Shown: piece after piece, positions 30,906 to 40,042 of the stretch | Position numbering within the stretch: position 1 is the first letter of the stretch | Layout: each line of letters opens with the position of its first letter | From: Chlorogloeopsis fritschii PCC 6912 | GTDB lineage: Bacteria; Cyanobacteriota; Cyanobacteriia; Cyanobacteriales; Nostocaceae | NCBI RefSeq assembly: GCF_000317285.1 | Contig: NZ_AJLN01000066.1 | Span: 31,608-95,607 of the forward strand | Reading direction: 5' to 3' | DNA: 64,000 nt | Program-made: the position numbers and the translations under genes | The notes under the pieces: model-generated | The model's database searches: none | Told to the model about the DNA's origin: nothing | The model's input: the letters and a program-made list of their open reading frames with translations, nothing else

Positions 30906-33122
30906 TTAAACTACTTCCCCCAACATCGCCATAATGTCCGCCTCCAAAGACTTAATATCATTCTCAATTTCATCTAGGGGACGAGGCGGCTGATATACAT
31001 AAAAATGACGATTTAAGGGAATCTCATACCCAACTTTTGTTTTAGAAAAATCAATCCAAGCATCTGGTACATGGGGCAATACCTCCGCCTCTAAATATGC
31101 CTGACAATGTTCTTTTACTAACTTAATTAACTCTTCTACACTCGCATCCTTGTCATATCCCAATGGTATCGGCAATGTAATATCATCTGGTAAAGGTACA
31201 ATTTCCGTATCTCGCAAATTACTATCTGGTTCAGCATTCCCCTTCTTATCTCGACAGATTTCCGCTTCTGGATCGGCCTCACCTAACGCTGCTAAAATCG
31301 CCTTTATCACCGGATCTTTCAACTTTAGCCCTGCATTCTTTAGCACCCGATCCAAGTCCCGCATAAACTCAGCACGAGACATATAAAGCTTATTCTCGTC
31401 CAGACACCGCAAAGCATCTAAAATCTGATTTTGCAGACTTTCACCCATCTCAATTTCTAACTGTTGCACCTTAGCATCTTTACGCTTCTTACTCGTTGCC
31501 AAATCCTGAAACGCCTTTTGTTCTGACAACCGAGCCAAACGCTCCTCACTTGCCTGAAAATTTAATCTTAACGGACGCTCCACTGTCATTTTGAGAAACC
31601 CAAACTCCCGATTATCAAAAATCTTTGAGCATACTCGCTTGTGTGTCTGCCCGTCTGACTCTACTTCACTGACACCATTCTGCTCAAAATCTTTATACAG
31701 TCTCACCAGTTCCGCAATATGCTCAGGTGATAACTCATTGCGTTTATTACCGAGACTCTTTTTCATTTTCTGGAAGTGGCGAGTACCATCAATAAGCTGA
31801 ACTTTTCCTTGACGATGCGCTGCTTTTTTATTCGTCACCAACCATATATAAGTAAAAATCCCCGTGTTATAGAACATCTGATCGGGTAGAGCAACTACCG
31901 CATCAAGCCAGTCATTTTCAATAATCCAACGGCGAATGTTACTTTCACCACTCCCCGCATCCCCTGTAAACAAAGGCGAGCCATTAAACACAATGGCAAT
32001 TCGAGAACCATCACCCCCTACCTCTGGCGAAGCGTGCATTTTCGAGATCATGTGTTGCAAAAACAACAGCGAACCATCATTTATTCGAGGTAAACCTGCC
32101 CCAAACCGCCCCTTAAACCCTAAGTTGTCATACTCATCTTTAATAAAATCCTCTTCTGGCTTCCATTCCACACCAAAAGGCGGATTAGCAAACATATAGT
32201 GAAAGTGTTTATCAGGATGACCGTCACGGGGTAAAAAATTATTACTGTTGCTTTTTGCGTTCTTTATCCCCAAGGTGTCGCCATAGATGATATTGTCAAT
32301 TGGCTCATCTTTAATCAGTAAGTCAGAACAGCAAATCGCATAGGATTCGGGATTATACTCCTGCCCAAATAACCCTAAGTTTGCTTCAGGATTTTGCTTT
32401 TTAATGTATTCCTCTGCTACCGATAGCATTCCCCCTGTGCCTGCTGTGGGATCGTATACTGTCCGATAAATCCCTTGCTTAAAGATATCCTGCTCGTCAC
32501 AGAAAACCAGATTCACCATCAGCCGAATTACTTCACGGGGCGTAAAGTGATCTCCGGCTTCTTCATTCGCCTGCTCGTTAAACTTTCTCACGAGTTCCTC
32601 GAACAGATAGCCCATTTGCAGATTAGAAAGCCTAGTCGGAGATAAATCAATATCAGGCTTGCAAAACTCTTTAATAACTAGATAAAGTCGATTGCTCTCA
32701 TCGAGCTTTTGAATTTCACTATCAAAATCAAATTTCTCGAAAATATCCCTTGCTCTTGGGGAGAATCCGTTGATATAAGCCCTTAAATTACTGGCAATTC
32801 CATCCGGATCATATAATAATTTCTGAAACGTAAATTCACTAAGGTTATACAACGGCTGTTGGCGATCGCCTCCAATTGCAACTTTAGCGATCGCCTTCTC
32901 AAAAGCGTCACCCTCTAAGCCCATCGCCTCAAACTTAGCTTTGGACTCAAGGACAGCTTGTTTAGTAGGTTCTAGAACAGAATCTAAACGACGCAAGACA
33001 ATCAGAGGCAACATCACCCGTCGGTACTGAGGTGGACGGTAAGGGCCTCTAAGTTTATCAGCAATGCTCCAGATAAAACCGACTAACTCTTGATTATTAG
33101 AATTTTCTGTATTTGTCAACAT
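30906..33122 (-). CDS. hsdM: type I restriction-modification, DNA methyltransferase subunit
   Basis: 738 residues. An N6-adenine methyltransferase: N-terminal helical domain (LVGFIWSIADKLRGPYRPPQ, YRRVMLPLIVLRRLDSVLEP), SAM motif VYDPTAGTGGMLSVAEEYI, catalytic MFANPPFGVEWKPEED (NPPF), and GIFTYIWLVTNKKA. It is longer than minimal HsdM because of a C-terminal extension (about 500-738) with charged helices. It heads the minus-strand operon; hsdS and hsdR follow after interposed toxin-antitoxin genes. Confidence 0.95.
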   Translation of the reverse strand: MLTNTENSNNQELVGFIWSIADKLRGPYRPPQYRRVMLPLIVLRRLDSVLEPTKQAVLESKAKFEAMGLEGDAFEKAIAKVAIGGDRQQPLYNLSEFTFQKLLYDPDGIASNLRAYINGFSPRARDIFEKFDFDSEIQKLDESNRLYLVIKEFCKPDIDLSPTRLSNLQMGYLFEELVRKFNEQANEEAGDHFTPREVIRLMVNLVFCDEQDIFKQGIYRTVYDPTAGTGGMLSVAEEYIKKQNPEANLGLFGQEYNPESYAICCSDLLIKDEPIDNIIYGDTLGIKNAKSNSNNFLPRDGHPDKHFHYMFANPPFGVEWKPEEDFIKDEYDNLGFKGRFGAGLPRINDGSLLFLQHMISKMHASPEVGGDGSRIAIVFNGSPLFTGDAGSGESNIRRWIIENDWLDAVVALPDQMFYNTGIFTYIWLVTNKKAAHRQGKVQLIDGTRHFQKMKKSLGNKRNELSPEHIAELVRLYKDFEQNGVSEVESDGQTHKRVCSKIFDNREFGFLKMTVERPLRLNFQASEERLARLSEQKAFQDLATSKKRKDAKVQQLEIEMGESLQNQILDALRCLDENKLYMSRAEFMRDLDRVLKNAGLKLKDPVIKAILAALGEADPEAEICRDKKGNAEPDSNLRDTEIVPLPDDITLPIPLGYDKDASVEELIKLVKEHCQAYLEAEVLPHVPDAWIDFSKTKVGYEIPLNRHFYVYQPPRPLDEIENDIKSLEADIMAMLGEVV

Positions 33123-33329
33123 AGGAATTTTAAGTAACGAATTTAGTAGATTAATTTATTTACCAAAGAGTTAGCAACTGTTTTTAACTATCCACAACCT
33201 TCTTGCCGAATCAAAGCTTGTTCTACTAAACTATGTGCGAATGCAAGAAGTCCAATAAAACCCACTCCTACTAACCACTTTCTTATCTAAAATCTAAAAT
33301 TTTAATAAGACGCTACTTTTAAATATCCC

Positions 33330-35783
33330 GTGCCTCAAGAACCTACGGTTAAAGAATCTCTTCCATCTGATTTGTCTTCTCTGAGGGAGACAGCTATATT
33401 AAATATTCGCAATAGCCTGCGCCCTGGACAGCAACAAATGGCTGATTGGCACTCTGGACAGTTGGCTGTCTCTGCGGTTCCTGGTGCTGGTAAATCTACG
33501 GGTATGGCAGCAGCAGCAGCAATTGCGATCGCTCGTCAATATCAGCGTTCTGCTTTGGGCTTGTCTGAACGACGACGGCAATTGATAGTTGTTACCTTTA
33601 CTCGCTCTGCCGCCGCTAATATTAAAGCTAAAATCCGCAAAAACCTCAAGGAATTATCTTTACCGCCCAGTGGGTTTGTTGTTTATACGTTGCACGGTTT
33701 GGCGTTGAATATTGCCAGTCGCCATCCCGATTTATCTGGCTTGCAGTTAGAAAATGTAACATTAATTACTCCCACCCAAGGTCATCGCTTCATTCGTACT
33801 GCTGTAGAACAATGGATTGCTAGGCATCCAGAGCGTTATTCTCGCTTGATTGAAGGTATACAATTTGACGGCGAAGAAACGGAAAGATTGCGTCGTCAAT
33901 CAGTACTGCGAACAGAAATTTTGCCAGACTTGGCAACTACGGTAATTCATGAGGCAAAAAGTTCTGGGTTGTTGCCAGAAGATTTGCTGCGGTTAAGTGA
34001 GCAAACTCTAGATGAGTATGGAATTTTAAGAGTTGCGGCTGGACTCTACGAACAATATCAAAACTTGATGCGATCGCGTGACTTTATTGACTACGATGAC
34101 ATGATTTTAGCTGCGCTGCGGGTGCTAGAAAACGAAAGCGCTCGCAGGATTGAGCAAAATCAAGTTTTCGCCGTTTTTGAAGACGAAGCTCAAGATTCTA
34201 GTCCGCTACAAACCAAACTATTAGAAATTCTCGCCACCGATCCCAACAACCCTAACCAGCCACCAAATTTAATCCGTGTCGGCGATCCTAACCAAGCGAT
34301 TAACTCTACCTTTACCCCAGCCGATCCGATTTATTTCCGTCAATTCTGTGAAGACTGCAACATCCAAAACAGGCTGGCAACAATGGATCAAGCCGGGCGT
34401 AGTAGCAAAATTATTATCGATGCTGCGAACTTTGTTTTGGAGTGGGTGAATAGCTTTTATGGAAACGCAAAAGGACAAGGGGACAAGGAGACAAGGGGAC
34501 AAGGAGAACAACTGTCCCCACTCTCCTACTCTCCAGGGCAAGCACAAGGCACTGCACGGCAGTCGCCACAAGTCGGGGAACCCGCCCATGGCGCTGCCTC
34601 CCCTACTCTTACCTCCTCCCCCTTCCGTCCCCAGAAAATTCGCCTTGTTGACTCCGATGATCCTCAAACCGATGCGAATCCTCAACCTGTAGGAAGGGGA
34701 CTAGAAATATATACTCCGCGTGATATTAATCACACCGTTGAGTTGCTTTCCCAAAGAGTTGTTCAGTTATTTTCCCAAGACGCAACAAGTATTAGCGCGG
34801 CTATTTTAGTGCGGGAAAATCGCCAAGGCAGATGGTTGGCAGAAGCACTGTCACCTATTTGTAAAGAGCATAAAATTATACTTTATGATGTAGGAGAACG
34901 CGATCGCCATTCTCACGTACCAGAAGAAATTTTGGTATTGCTGCAATTTTGCGATCGCCCTCATTCTCCCGACTATCTCAAAGCAGTTCTAGAAGTCTTC
35001 GTCGAGCGACAATTAATTCCCACTCAAGATCTTAACGCCCTTGCCTCTGTACCAGAAGACTTTTTGTATCCTGGCCCCTTATCTGCGCCCCAACCAGAAC
35101 CAGCCCAAAAAGCCGCACGCTTATGTCGAAGTTTACTTCGCGCTCGCTTGGAACTGCCTTTATATCAGCTAATTCCTTTCCTTGCCTTAACTTTAAATTA
35201 CGATCAAGCAGAACTAGCAACAGCTGACAAACTTGCAGAAAGAGTAAATCAGCAAATAGCTGGTAACACTTCAATGGGGACAATGTTGGGTGTCTTAAGT
35301 GAAATCGTCAGTTCTGAGCGCTTTGAACCTGTAGAAACAGAAGATTTAGAAGCTCGATACACGCGTCGCGGTCAGCTTACTATTATCACCATGCACAAAG
35401 CTAAAGGACTAGACTGGGACTACGTATTTCTCCCCTTCCTGCATGAAAACTTGATACCTGGTAGATTTTGGGTTCCTCCCCAAAGTCAATTTTTGGGCAG
35501 CTTTACCTTATCAGAAGTTGCCCGCGCCCAAATTCGCGCCAACCTGCACGGACAATCGACTTTACCAGATATTACTCAAGCTTGGGAACAAGCAAAATAC
35601 CTAAAAACTGCCGAGGAATACCGTTTACTTTACGTTGCGATGACACGGGCAAAGCGTTTGTTGTGGATGTCTGCCGCCCAGAAAGCACCCTTTACTTGGA
35701 GTAAACCAGAGAATTTACAATCTTCAGCACCTTGTCCTGTTTTCCCGGCATTGAAGCGGCAGTTTCCCGGATGCGTGCTGTAG
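33330..35783 (+). CDS. SF1 (UvrD/Rep-like) DNA helicase
   Basis: 817 residues from GTG 33330. ATP-dependent 3'-5' helicase motifs: RPGQQQMADW (Q motif region), Walker A VSAVPGAGKST with Lys55, VTFTRSAAANIKAKI (Ia), FEDEAQDSS (Walker B), GDPNQAINSTF (III), TIITMHKAKGLDWDYVFLPF and LLYVAMTRAKRLLWM (VI). About 55 residues near 379-434 (DNA 34465-34632) are low-complexity (Gly, Gln, Pro, Ser-rich) and derive from a dispersed repeat in frame; they sit between motif IV and the 2B region, so activity may survive. It is divergent from the hsd operon, with higBA beyond its 3' end. Confidence 0.9.
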   Translation: MPQEPTVKESLPSDLSSLRETAILNIRNSLRPGQQQMADWHSGQLAVSAVPGAGKSTGMAAAAAIAIARQYQRSALGLSERRRQLIVVTFTRSAAANIKAKIRKNLKELSLPPSGFVVYTLHGLALNIASRHPDLSGLQLENVTLITPTQGHRFIRTAVEQWIARHPERYSRLIEGIQFDGEETERLRRQSVLRTEILPDLATTVIHEAKSSGLLPEDLLRLSEQTLDEYGILRVAAGLYEQYQNLMRSRDFIDYDDMILAALRVLENESARRIEQNQVFAVFEDEAQDSSPLQTKLLEILATDPNNPNQPPNLIRVGDPNQAINSTFTPADPIYFRQFCEDCNIQNRLATMDQAGRSSKIIIDAANFVLEWVNSFYGNAKGQGDKETRGQGEQLSPLSYSPGQAQGTARQSPQVGEPAHGAASPTLTSSPFRPQKIRLVDSDDPQTDANPQPVGRGLEIYTPRDINHTVELLSQRVVQLFSQDATSISAAILVRENRQGRWLAEALSPICKEHKIILYDVGERDRHSHVPEEILVLLQFCDRPHSPDYLKAVLEVFVERQLIPTQDLNALASVPEDFLYPGPLSAPQPEPAQKAARLCRSLLRARLELPLYQLIPFLALTLNYDQAELATADKLAERVNQQIAGNTSMGTMLGVLSEIVSSERFEPVETEDLEARYTRRGQLTIITMHKAKGLDWDYVFLPFLHENLIPGRFWVPPQSQFLGSFTLSEVARAQIRANLHGQSTLPDITQAWEQAKYLKTAEEYRLLYVAMTRAKRLLWMSAAQKAPFTWSKPENLQSSAPCPVFPALKRQFPGCVL
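34465..34632. repeat. dispersed repeat in frame inside the helicase gene
   Basis: The segment starts with G/A-rich units (aaaggacaaggggacaagga) as in the spacer at 57430-57490, then a different repeat with gcacggcagtcgccacaagt and cggggaacccgcccatggcg. It contains no stop in the helicase frame. Base composition and codon use differ sharply from the flanking gene. Confidence 0.72.
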
Positions 35784-35787
35784 CTGT

Positions 35788-36189
35788 CTACATAATAAAT
35801 AAGCTCGGCTCCACATGAAAAAACTCTCCTAGCTTTCGCGCTTGTTCTGGGGTTATCTTTTGTTCTCCATGTAAAATATGATTAACCACATTCTCTGACC
35901 CTAAAACTACCTGTAAATCTTCTCTATTTCTGTCAAATTGTTCTAAAAGAAACAAGATCATAGAGTGAGGATTAATCTGCTCATCAGGCTGATAATATTC
36001 TTGTTCAAATTTTTCAATTAAAGTAATTAATAATTGATATAGTTCATTTTCTTCAGGAGTGCGTTCCCGGTGCATTAAATCTTCTATAATGGCTAAAGCT
36101 TGTTTATTTTCAGCTTCAGTTCTGATAATTTTAGGAAGATAAGCAATTAATAATTCTTTATATTTTTCTGGATTAAAAGTAAGGGACAT
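35788..36189 (-). CDS. higA: HigA-type antitoxin with HTH domain
   Basis: 133 residues from ATG 36189. The N-terminus MSLTFNPEKYKELLIAYLPK is characteristic of HigA partners of HigB, and the C-terminal HTH region (LQVVLGSENVVNHILHGEQK, ITPEQARKLGEFFHVEPSLF) binds DNA. The frame is open upstream without a stop into the last part of higB (MIASIDYEGQLIYIKYILTL at 36273), so higA and the higB tail form one continuous frame. It lies downstream of and opposite the helicase. Confidence 0.85.
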   Translation of the reverse strand: MSLTFNPEKYKELLIAYLPKIIRTEAENKQALAIIEDLMHRERTPEENELYQLLITLIEKFEQEYYQPDEQINPHSMILFLLEQFDRNREDLQVVLGSENVVNHILHGEQKITPEQARKLGEFFHVEPSLFIM

Positions 36190-36467
36190 TTTTCCATTCT
36201 TATCGTATTCAGCAAGAGTCAGGATATATTTAATATAAATTAATTGCCCTTCGTAATCTATACTCGCAATCAAACGGTATTTATTTCCTTTGATATTGAA
36301 AACCGTAAAATTACCGACAGTTCAGCTTTAGGAAAAACTTTTTGTACTTCAACTAAGTTTGACCATTTGGCTTTACTAGAAACTTTATACCAGTTGCTAA
36401 GAGCTTCCTTGGAATCTGCATGAATTTCTGCATATTCTCTTAAGGTTTTAAAACTGATGACGTGCAT
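36190..36467 (-). pseudogene. higB: HigB toxin with frameshift
   Basis: The first frame (36270-36467) reads MHVISFKTLREYAEIHADSK, WYKVSSKAKWSNLVEVQKVF and PKAELS, then diverges to a stop. One base shift later the other frame reads NFTVFNIKGNKYRLIASIDY and YIKYILTLAEYDK, the normal continuation of HigB. The break is around 36313-36320, equal to the loss of one base. The restored tail frame then runs into higA with no stop between them. The mRNA-cleaving toxin is probably inactive unless the shift is suppressed. Confidence 0.82.
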
Positions 36468-36649
36468 TTTTTTGACACTGTTGGCGATTTGGGAAAACGC
36501 CTATGTGAGGTTATTCAATTCAGGAATAAAGCGATTAACTCTCGTTCTCTAGAGCCACACAGAAGCCAACTCTCTGCACACAGCCGTACAAGAAGCGGAT
36601 GCGTGCATGAGTAATCATATGCTCCAGCACTCAATTATTTCTTTTAGTT

Positions 36650-37507
36650 CTATGAGCGAGCAAACGCTATCTTATCTACTGCAAATTCAGTTATGAATTC
36701 CATCTCACCCACTTCTTCGCTTACCCAGAATAGAGAATTAGTACCTTGATTGGTAGGGTTAGCTAGAACAAAAGTTCCATCATCTAATGGAGAGTAAGCT
36801 TGACCTAATAAGTCATTGTACAGAAGTCTGCCATCGTAGCTCAGTTGCGATAGAGTAGTAAAATTTCCTTCATCCAAGAATAGCTGTACCATTTTCGTGG
36901 GTGATTGTCCAGCAAGATAAGTAGCGTAAAGATGATCATCAGGGCATTCAGTCAGATTGCTAAATCTTGCGTTTGTTGGTAGAGCTAATTGATCATCAAG
37001 GAAATTTACTTCACCTGTTTCTTGGTCGATTTTTGCTAAAGAAAATGGTGGGATACCTCGATTTCGGCTGATGATACTCAAAAGCTCACCATTGTTTGTA
37101 GCACAAAGGCTCTCAACAGTACTATTTTGGTCAAGACTTTGTAAGTTTGGTAGAGTTGTTGAGGGTGAAAGAGTTATTAATCGACTAGGATTAATTGGTT
37201 GCAAAGTCATGACAGGAGCAGTTGCAACTATAAGCGTACCATCGAGCATAACAGTGAAACTGCTTAAACGCTCATTTGGTTGCAATATGATTTCTGGAAT
37301 GATAGAACTTAAATCTTGAACTTCAAGAGTGTTCAAATCCAAAGAAAATAGCTCTACTTTGCCAGCATTTACACGCACTCCATAAAGCAACTGTGACGGA
37401 ACAGAATGTGCTAAGGTTTTCTTTTTTAGGCTGACAAACACAGATGCTGCTGTAGCGCTAGCTAGCATACTTTGAATAAATTGTCGTCGCTTCATTGAGC
37501 TATTCAC
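36650..37507 (-). CDS. secreted protein with Tat-like signal, likely beta-propeller
   Basis: 285 residues. The N-terminus MKRRQFIQSMLASATAASVF (from residue 5) has a twin-arginine RRxFI motif and an Ala-rich h-region with a likely cleavage site near AHS. The mature part contains repeated strand patterns (VELFSLDLNTLEVQDLSSII, LLSIISRNRGIPPFSLAKID, HLYATYLAGQSPTKMVQLFL) suggesting a propeller-like sheet fold. No catalytic motif is recognised. Likely translocated folded to the periplasm. The family is unknown to me. Confidence 0.65.
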   Translation of the reverse strand: MNSSMKRRQFIQSMLASATAASVFVSLKKKTLAHSVPSQLLYGVRVNAGKVELFSLDLNTLEVQDLSSIIPEIILQPNERLSSFTVMLDGTLIVATAPVMTLQPINPSRLITLSPSTTLPNLQSLDQNSTVESLCATNNGELLSIISRNRGIPPFSLAKIDQETGEVNFLDDQLALPTNARFSNLTECPDDHLYATYLAGQSPTKMVQLFLDEGNFTTLSQLSYDGRLLYNDLLGQAYSPLDDGTFVLANPTNQGTNSLFWVSEEVGEMEFITEFAVDKIAFARS

Positions 37508-37645
37508 AATAGATTTGGCTAATTACAACCAATACTTTAACTTGAGATTTTTATCAAGATTAAACGATAAAAATTTTACAGAGGATAAGCGCATGAGGAA
37601 GAATCTGCAAGCTAATATTTTCCCTTGTCATAGATATCGAGATTT

Positions 37646-37801
37646 ATGAGCACCAGAGTAAAATTTTTGCTTTACATAACACTAGCTGTAGTGGTATCAA
37701 TGATAGTTTTACCTTGGATAAAAAATTTCTTGGAAGTTGATAAGTGCTTAGATAAAGGAAGTCGTTGGAGCTACGAAACCAATAAATGTGAAGAAAATTA
37801 G
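37646..37801 (+). CDS. short membrane-anchored peptide, CLDKG type
   Basis: 51 residues: one N-terminal membrane helix (KFLLYITLAVVVSMIVLPWI) followed by a tail with two cysteines in VDKCLDKGSRWSYETNKCEE. A C-x-(D/K)-x-G-x-x-(W)-(N/S)-Y-...-C pattern recurs in small bacterial envelope proteins, where the cysteines could form a disulfide. I found no better family. It lies between the Tat protein and rpmI, both separated by short spacers. Confidence 0.6.
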   Translation: MSTRVKFLLYITLAVVVSMIVLPWIKNFLEVDKCLDKGSRWSYETNKCEEN

Positions 37802-38015
37802 GGTTTCGTTGCTAGTCCTGACACTGCTGTACTATCGATATGTTCAATCTTGACAATCAAATCATCACTTAGCACCTGCCTAAGACGTACTGCTTCCTCT
37901 GCAAACATAATCTGCTAGCGTAGAGGACATCTTGTTTTCCCCAAAATACTATAAATTCCCAATTTAGATAAAAAACGTAGTAATATATTAGATTGTGTCG
38001 TTTTACAATCCATCC

Positions 38016-38213
38016 ATGCCTAAACTTAAAACTCGTAAAGCGGCGGCAAAGCGATTCCGCGCTACCGGCAGCGGCAAAATCGTGCGTCGTAAAGCTTTCA
38101 AAAACCACCTGCTCGAACACAAAACCTCTAATAAAAAGCGCAAGCTTTCCAAAATGGCAGTTGTTAACGAGCGCGATGAAGAAAATGTACGCTTGATGCT
38201 CCCTTATTTGTAA
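38016..38213 (+). CDS. rpmI: 50S ribosomal protein L35
   Basis: 65 residues from ATG 38016. [20 protein letters not shown] at the start and [20 protein letters not shown] are L35 hallmarks. The frame is open 7 codons further to 37995, but the MPK start is standard. rplT follows after a 24-bp gap; infC, often next to this pair, is not adjacent. Confidence 0.97.
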   Translation: MPKLKTRKAAAKRFRATGSGKIVRRKAFKNHLLEHKTSNKKRKLSKMAVVNERDEENVRLMLPYL

Positions 38214-38237
38214 ATTTTTTTAGGAATTAATTAAGCT

Positions 38238-38594
38238 ATGACAAGGGTAAAACGCGGTAACGTTGCTCGCAAACGCCGCAAAAAGATTCTCAAACTCGCT
38301 AAAGGTTTTCGCGGTTCTCACTCATCTCTGTTTAGAACTGCCAACCAACAAGTAATGAAAGCACTGCGGAATGCTTATCGCGATCGCAAAAAACGCAAGC
38401 GTGATTTCCGTCGCCTTTGGATTACCCGTATCAATGCTGCTGTACGCCAACATGGTATGAGTTACAGTCAATTCATCGGTAATCTCAAGAAAGCCAATGT
38501 CCAACTCAATCGTAAAATGTTGGCTCAAATGGCAGTTCTCGATCCAGGTGGTTTCAGCAAAGTTGCTGAATTGGCAAGCCAAGCTAAATCATAA
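38238..38594 (+). CDS. rplT: 50S ribosomal protein L20
   Basis: 118 residues, the family's usual length. [40 protein letters not shown] and [20 protein letters not shown] identify L20, an early 50S assembly protein that binds 23S rRNA. It is co-transcribed with rpmI 24 bp upstream. In other bacteria L20 represses its own operon by binding the mRNA; no leader structure was verified here. Confidence 0.97.
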   Translation: MTRVKRGNVARKRRKKILKLAKGFRGSHSSLFRTANQQVMKALRNAYRDRKKRKRDFRRLWITRINAAVRQHGMSYSQFIGNLKKANVQLNRKMLAQMAVLDPGGFSKVAELASQAKS

Positions 38595-38787
38595 AGGTAA
38601 AAGGATCAAGGTAGAAGGAGCGAGCATTGCAATGCACGCACAACGCCTACAAGTGGTGGAGACACGAGGAATAAATCTCGTCTCTACCTCTATACAAACA
38701 AAGCCTGCTTTGACAAGCTATCATTAGTCTTTGTATTGCGGACTTAGTTTGTATTGCCGCGATATTCCATCGCCTGGTGTTTGAAAA

Positions 38788-39594
38788 ATGCGATGTACCC
38801 GCAATAGAATACTTGTTTTTCTGCTTACTTTTGCCTTTTGCCTTTTACCTTTTAATGTTTCCAGTACTGCCGCAGAACTGTCAGAAATTCAGCGGCGGGG
38901 CTATTTAACTGTTGCTGTTAAAGATAATTTGCCTCCACTGGGATTTAGAGATGCAAGCGGTAATCTACAAGGTTTAGAAATTGATTTAGCAAAAGCCTTG
39001 GCAAGTGATTTGCTGGGCAAAGCTAATGCTGTGAAATTGCAGCCTGTAGCAAATCGCGATCGCCTCTCAAAAGTATTAGACAATAAAGTTGACATTGCCA
39101 TCGCTAGAGTTACAGCAACAGAGTCACGCGCTCGCTTAGTGAGTTTTAGTCTGCCTTATTACTTTGATGGAACTAGATTAATCACAAAAGATAGCTCTGT
39201 GCAGCGATTAAGCGACTTGGCAAAACAAAAAATTGCTGTTCTCGAACACTCCAGTACGATCGCCACAGTCAGGTACTATTTGCCCCAAGCAGAATTAGTG
39301 GGTGTTAAGTCTTATCACCAGGCGCGATCGCTCTTAGAAAGTAATGGAGCAATTGCTTTTGCTGCCGATGGTAGCATCCTGAGTGGTTGGGTGCAACAAT
39401 ATCCTCAATATCGGTTGCTCTCTACCAAATTATCAACCGAACCCTTATCTGTAGTCATGCCTAAGGGATTGCAGTACGATCCACTGCGACGACAAATAAA
39501 TAGTGCGATCGCTCGTTATTTAGAAGCAGGTTGGCTCCAGCAACGCGCTCAATATTGGGGTTTGCCATCATCGGAGTTAAAAATTAGGAGTTAG
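38788..39594 (+). CDS. amino-acid-type solute-binding protein (family 3)
   Basis: 268 residues. A signal peptide (NRILVFLLTFAFCLLPFNVS, cleavage probably after STAA) precedes a periplasmic binding protein of family 3: LSEIQRRGYLTVAVKDNLPP, LGFRDASGNLQGLEIDLAKA, VDIAIARVTATESRARLVSF, KIAVLEHSSTIATVRYYLPQ. It would bind polar amino acids or similar ligands; no permease gene is adjacent. The signal-peptide codons are a run of tttgcctttt-like units, a motif also seen in spacers. A perfect hairpin follows at 39603. Confidence 0.85.
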   Translation: MRCTRNRILVFLLTFAFCLLPFNVSSTAAELSEIQRRGYLTVAVKDNLPPLGFRDASGNLQGLEIDLAKALASDLLGKANAVKLQPVANRDRLSKVLDNKVDIAIARVTATESRARLVSFSLPYYFDGTRLITKDSSVQRLSDLAKQKIAVLEHSSTIATVRYYLPQAELVGVKSYHQARSLLESNGAIAFAADGSILSGWVQQYPQYRLLSTKLSTEPLSVVMPKGLQYDPLRRQINSAIARYLEAGWLQQRAQYWGLPSSELKIRS

Positions 39595-39602
39595 GAGTTT
39601 AT

Positions 39603-39635
39603 AGATCCCCGACTTTTTCAAAAAGTCGGGGATCT
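39603..39635 (+). terminator. perfect 16-bp hairpin after the binding-protein gene
   Basis: agatccccgacttttt and aaaaagtcggggatct form perfect 16-bp arms around one base, 8 bp past the stop codon. There is no U-tract after it; the arms contain A and T runs that could serve both strands. Hairpins of this sequence type are common dispersed elements in this group. Confidence 0.7.
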
Positions 39636-39670
39636 GAACACCCGTAAATGTCTAGAGTGAAGTTGCTGGT

Positions 39671-40042
39671 ATGAATTCACAAAAAGTTGCGATTATTACG
39701 GCTGCAAGTCGGAGCATCGGAGCAGGTTGTGCGCGAGAGCTAGCAGCACAGGGCTACAAGGTTTCACTCCTAGCGCGAAGTAAAAGCATCTTGGAATTAG
39801 CTTTAGAGTTGAGCGGTATAGCTACTCAGGGTTCCATCACCAATTTCCGAGATTTGCAGCAATTAGTAGAGACAACACTAGCAAACTTCGGTCGCATTGA
39901 TGCAGTGGTAAATAGCTTTGGAGATCCACCCCGCCCAGATTTACTATCCATTTCCGATGAAATGTGGATAGAGAATTTTGAAATGCTGTTTTTGAGCGTT
40001 GTTCGCATCGCAAGGCTGGTTACAGAACCGATGCGGCATTGA
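39671..40042 (+). pseudogene. short-chain dehydrogenase, truncated
   Basis: 123 residues against about 250 for the family. The N-terminal Rossmann half is intact: KVAIITAASRSIGAGCAREL with the TGxxxGxG-like motif, LARSKSILEL, FGRIDAVVNSFGDPPRPDLL (NNAG region). The frame ends in a TGA shortly after FLSVVRIARLV, before the catalytic Ser and YxxxK motif. I found no continuation in other frames within the next 250 bp. Enzyme activity is not expected. Confidence 0.72.
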
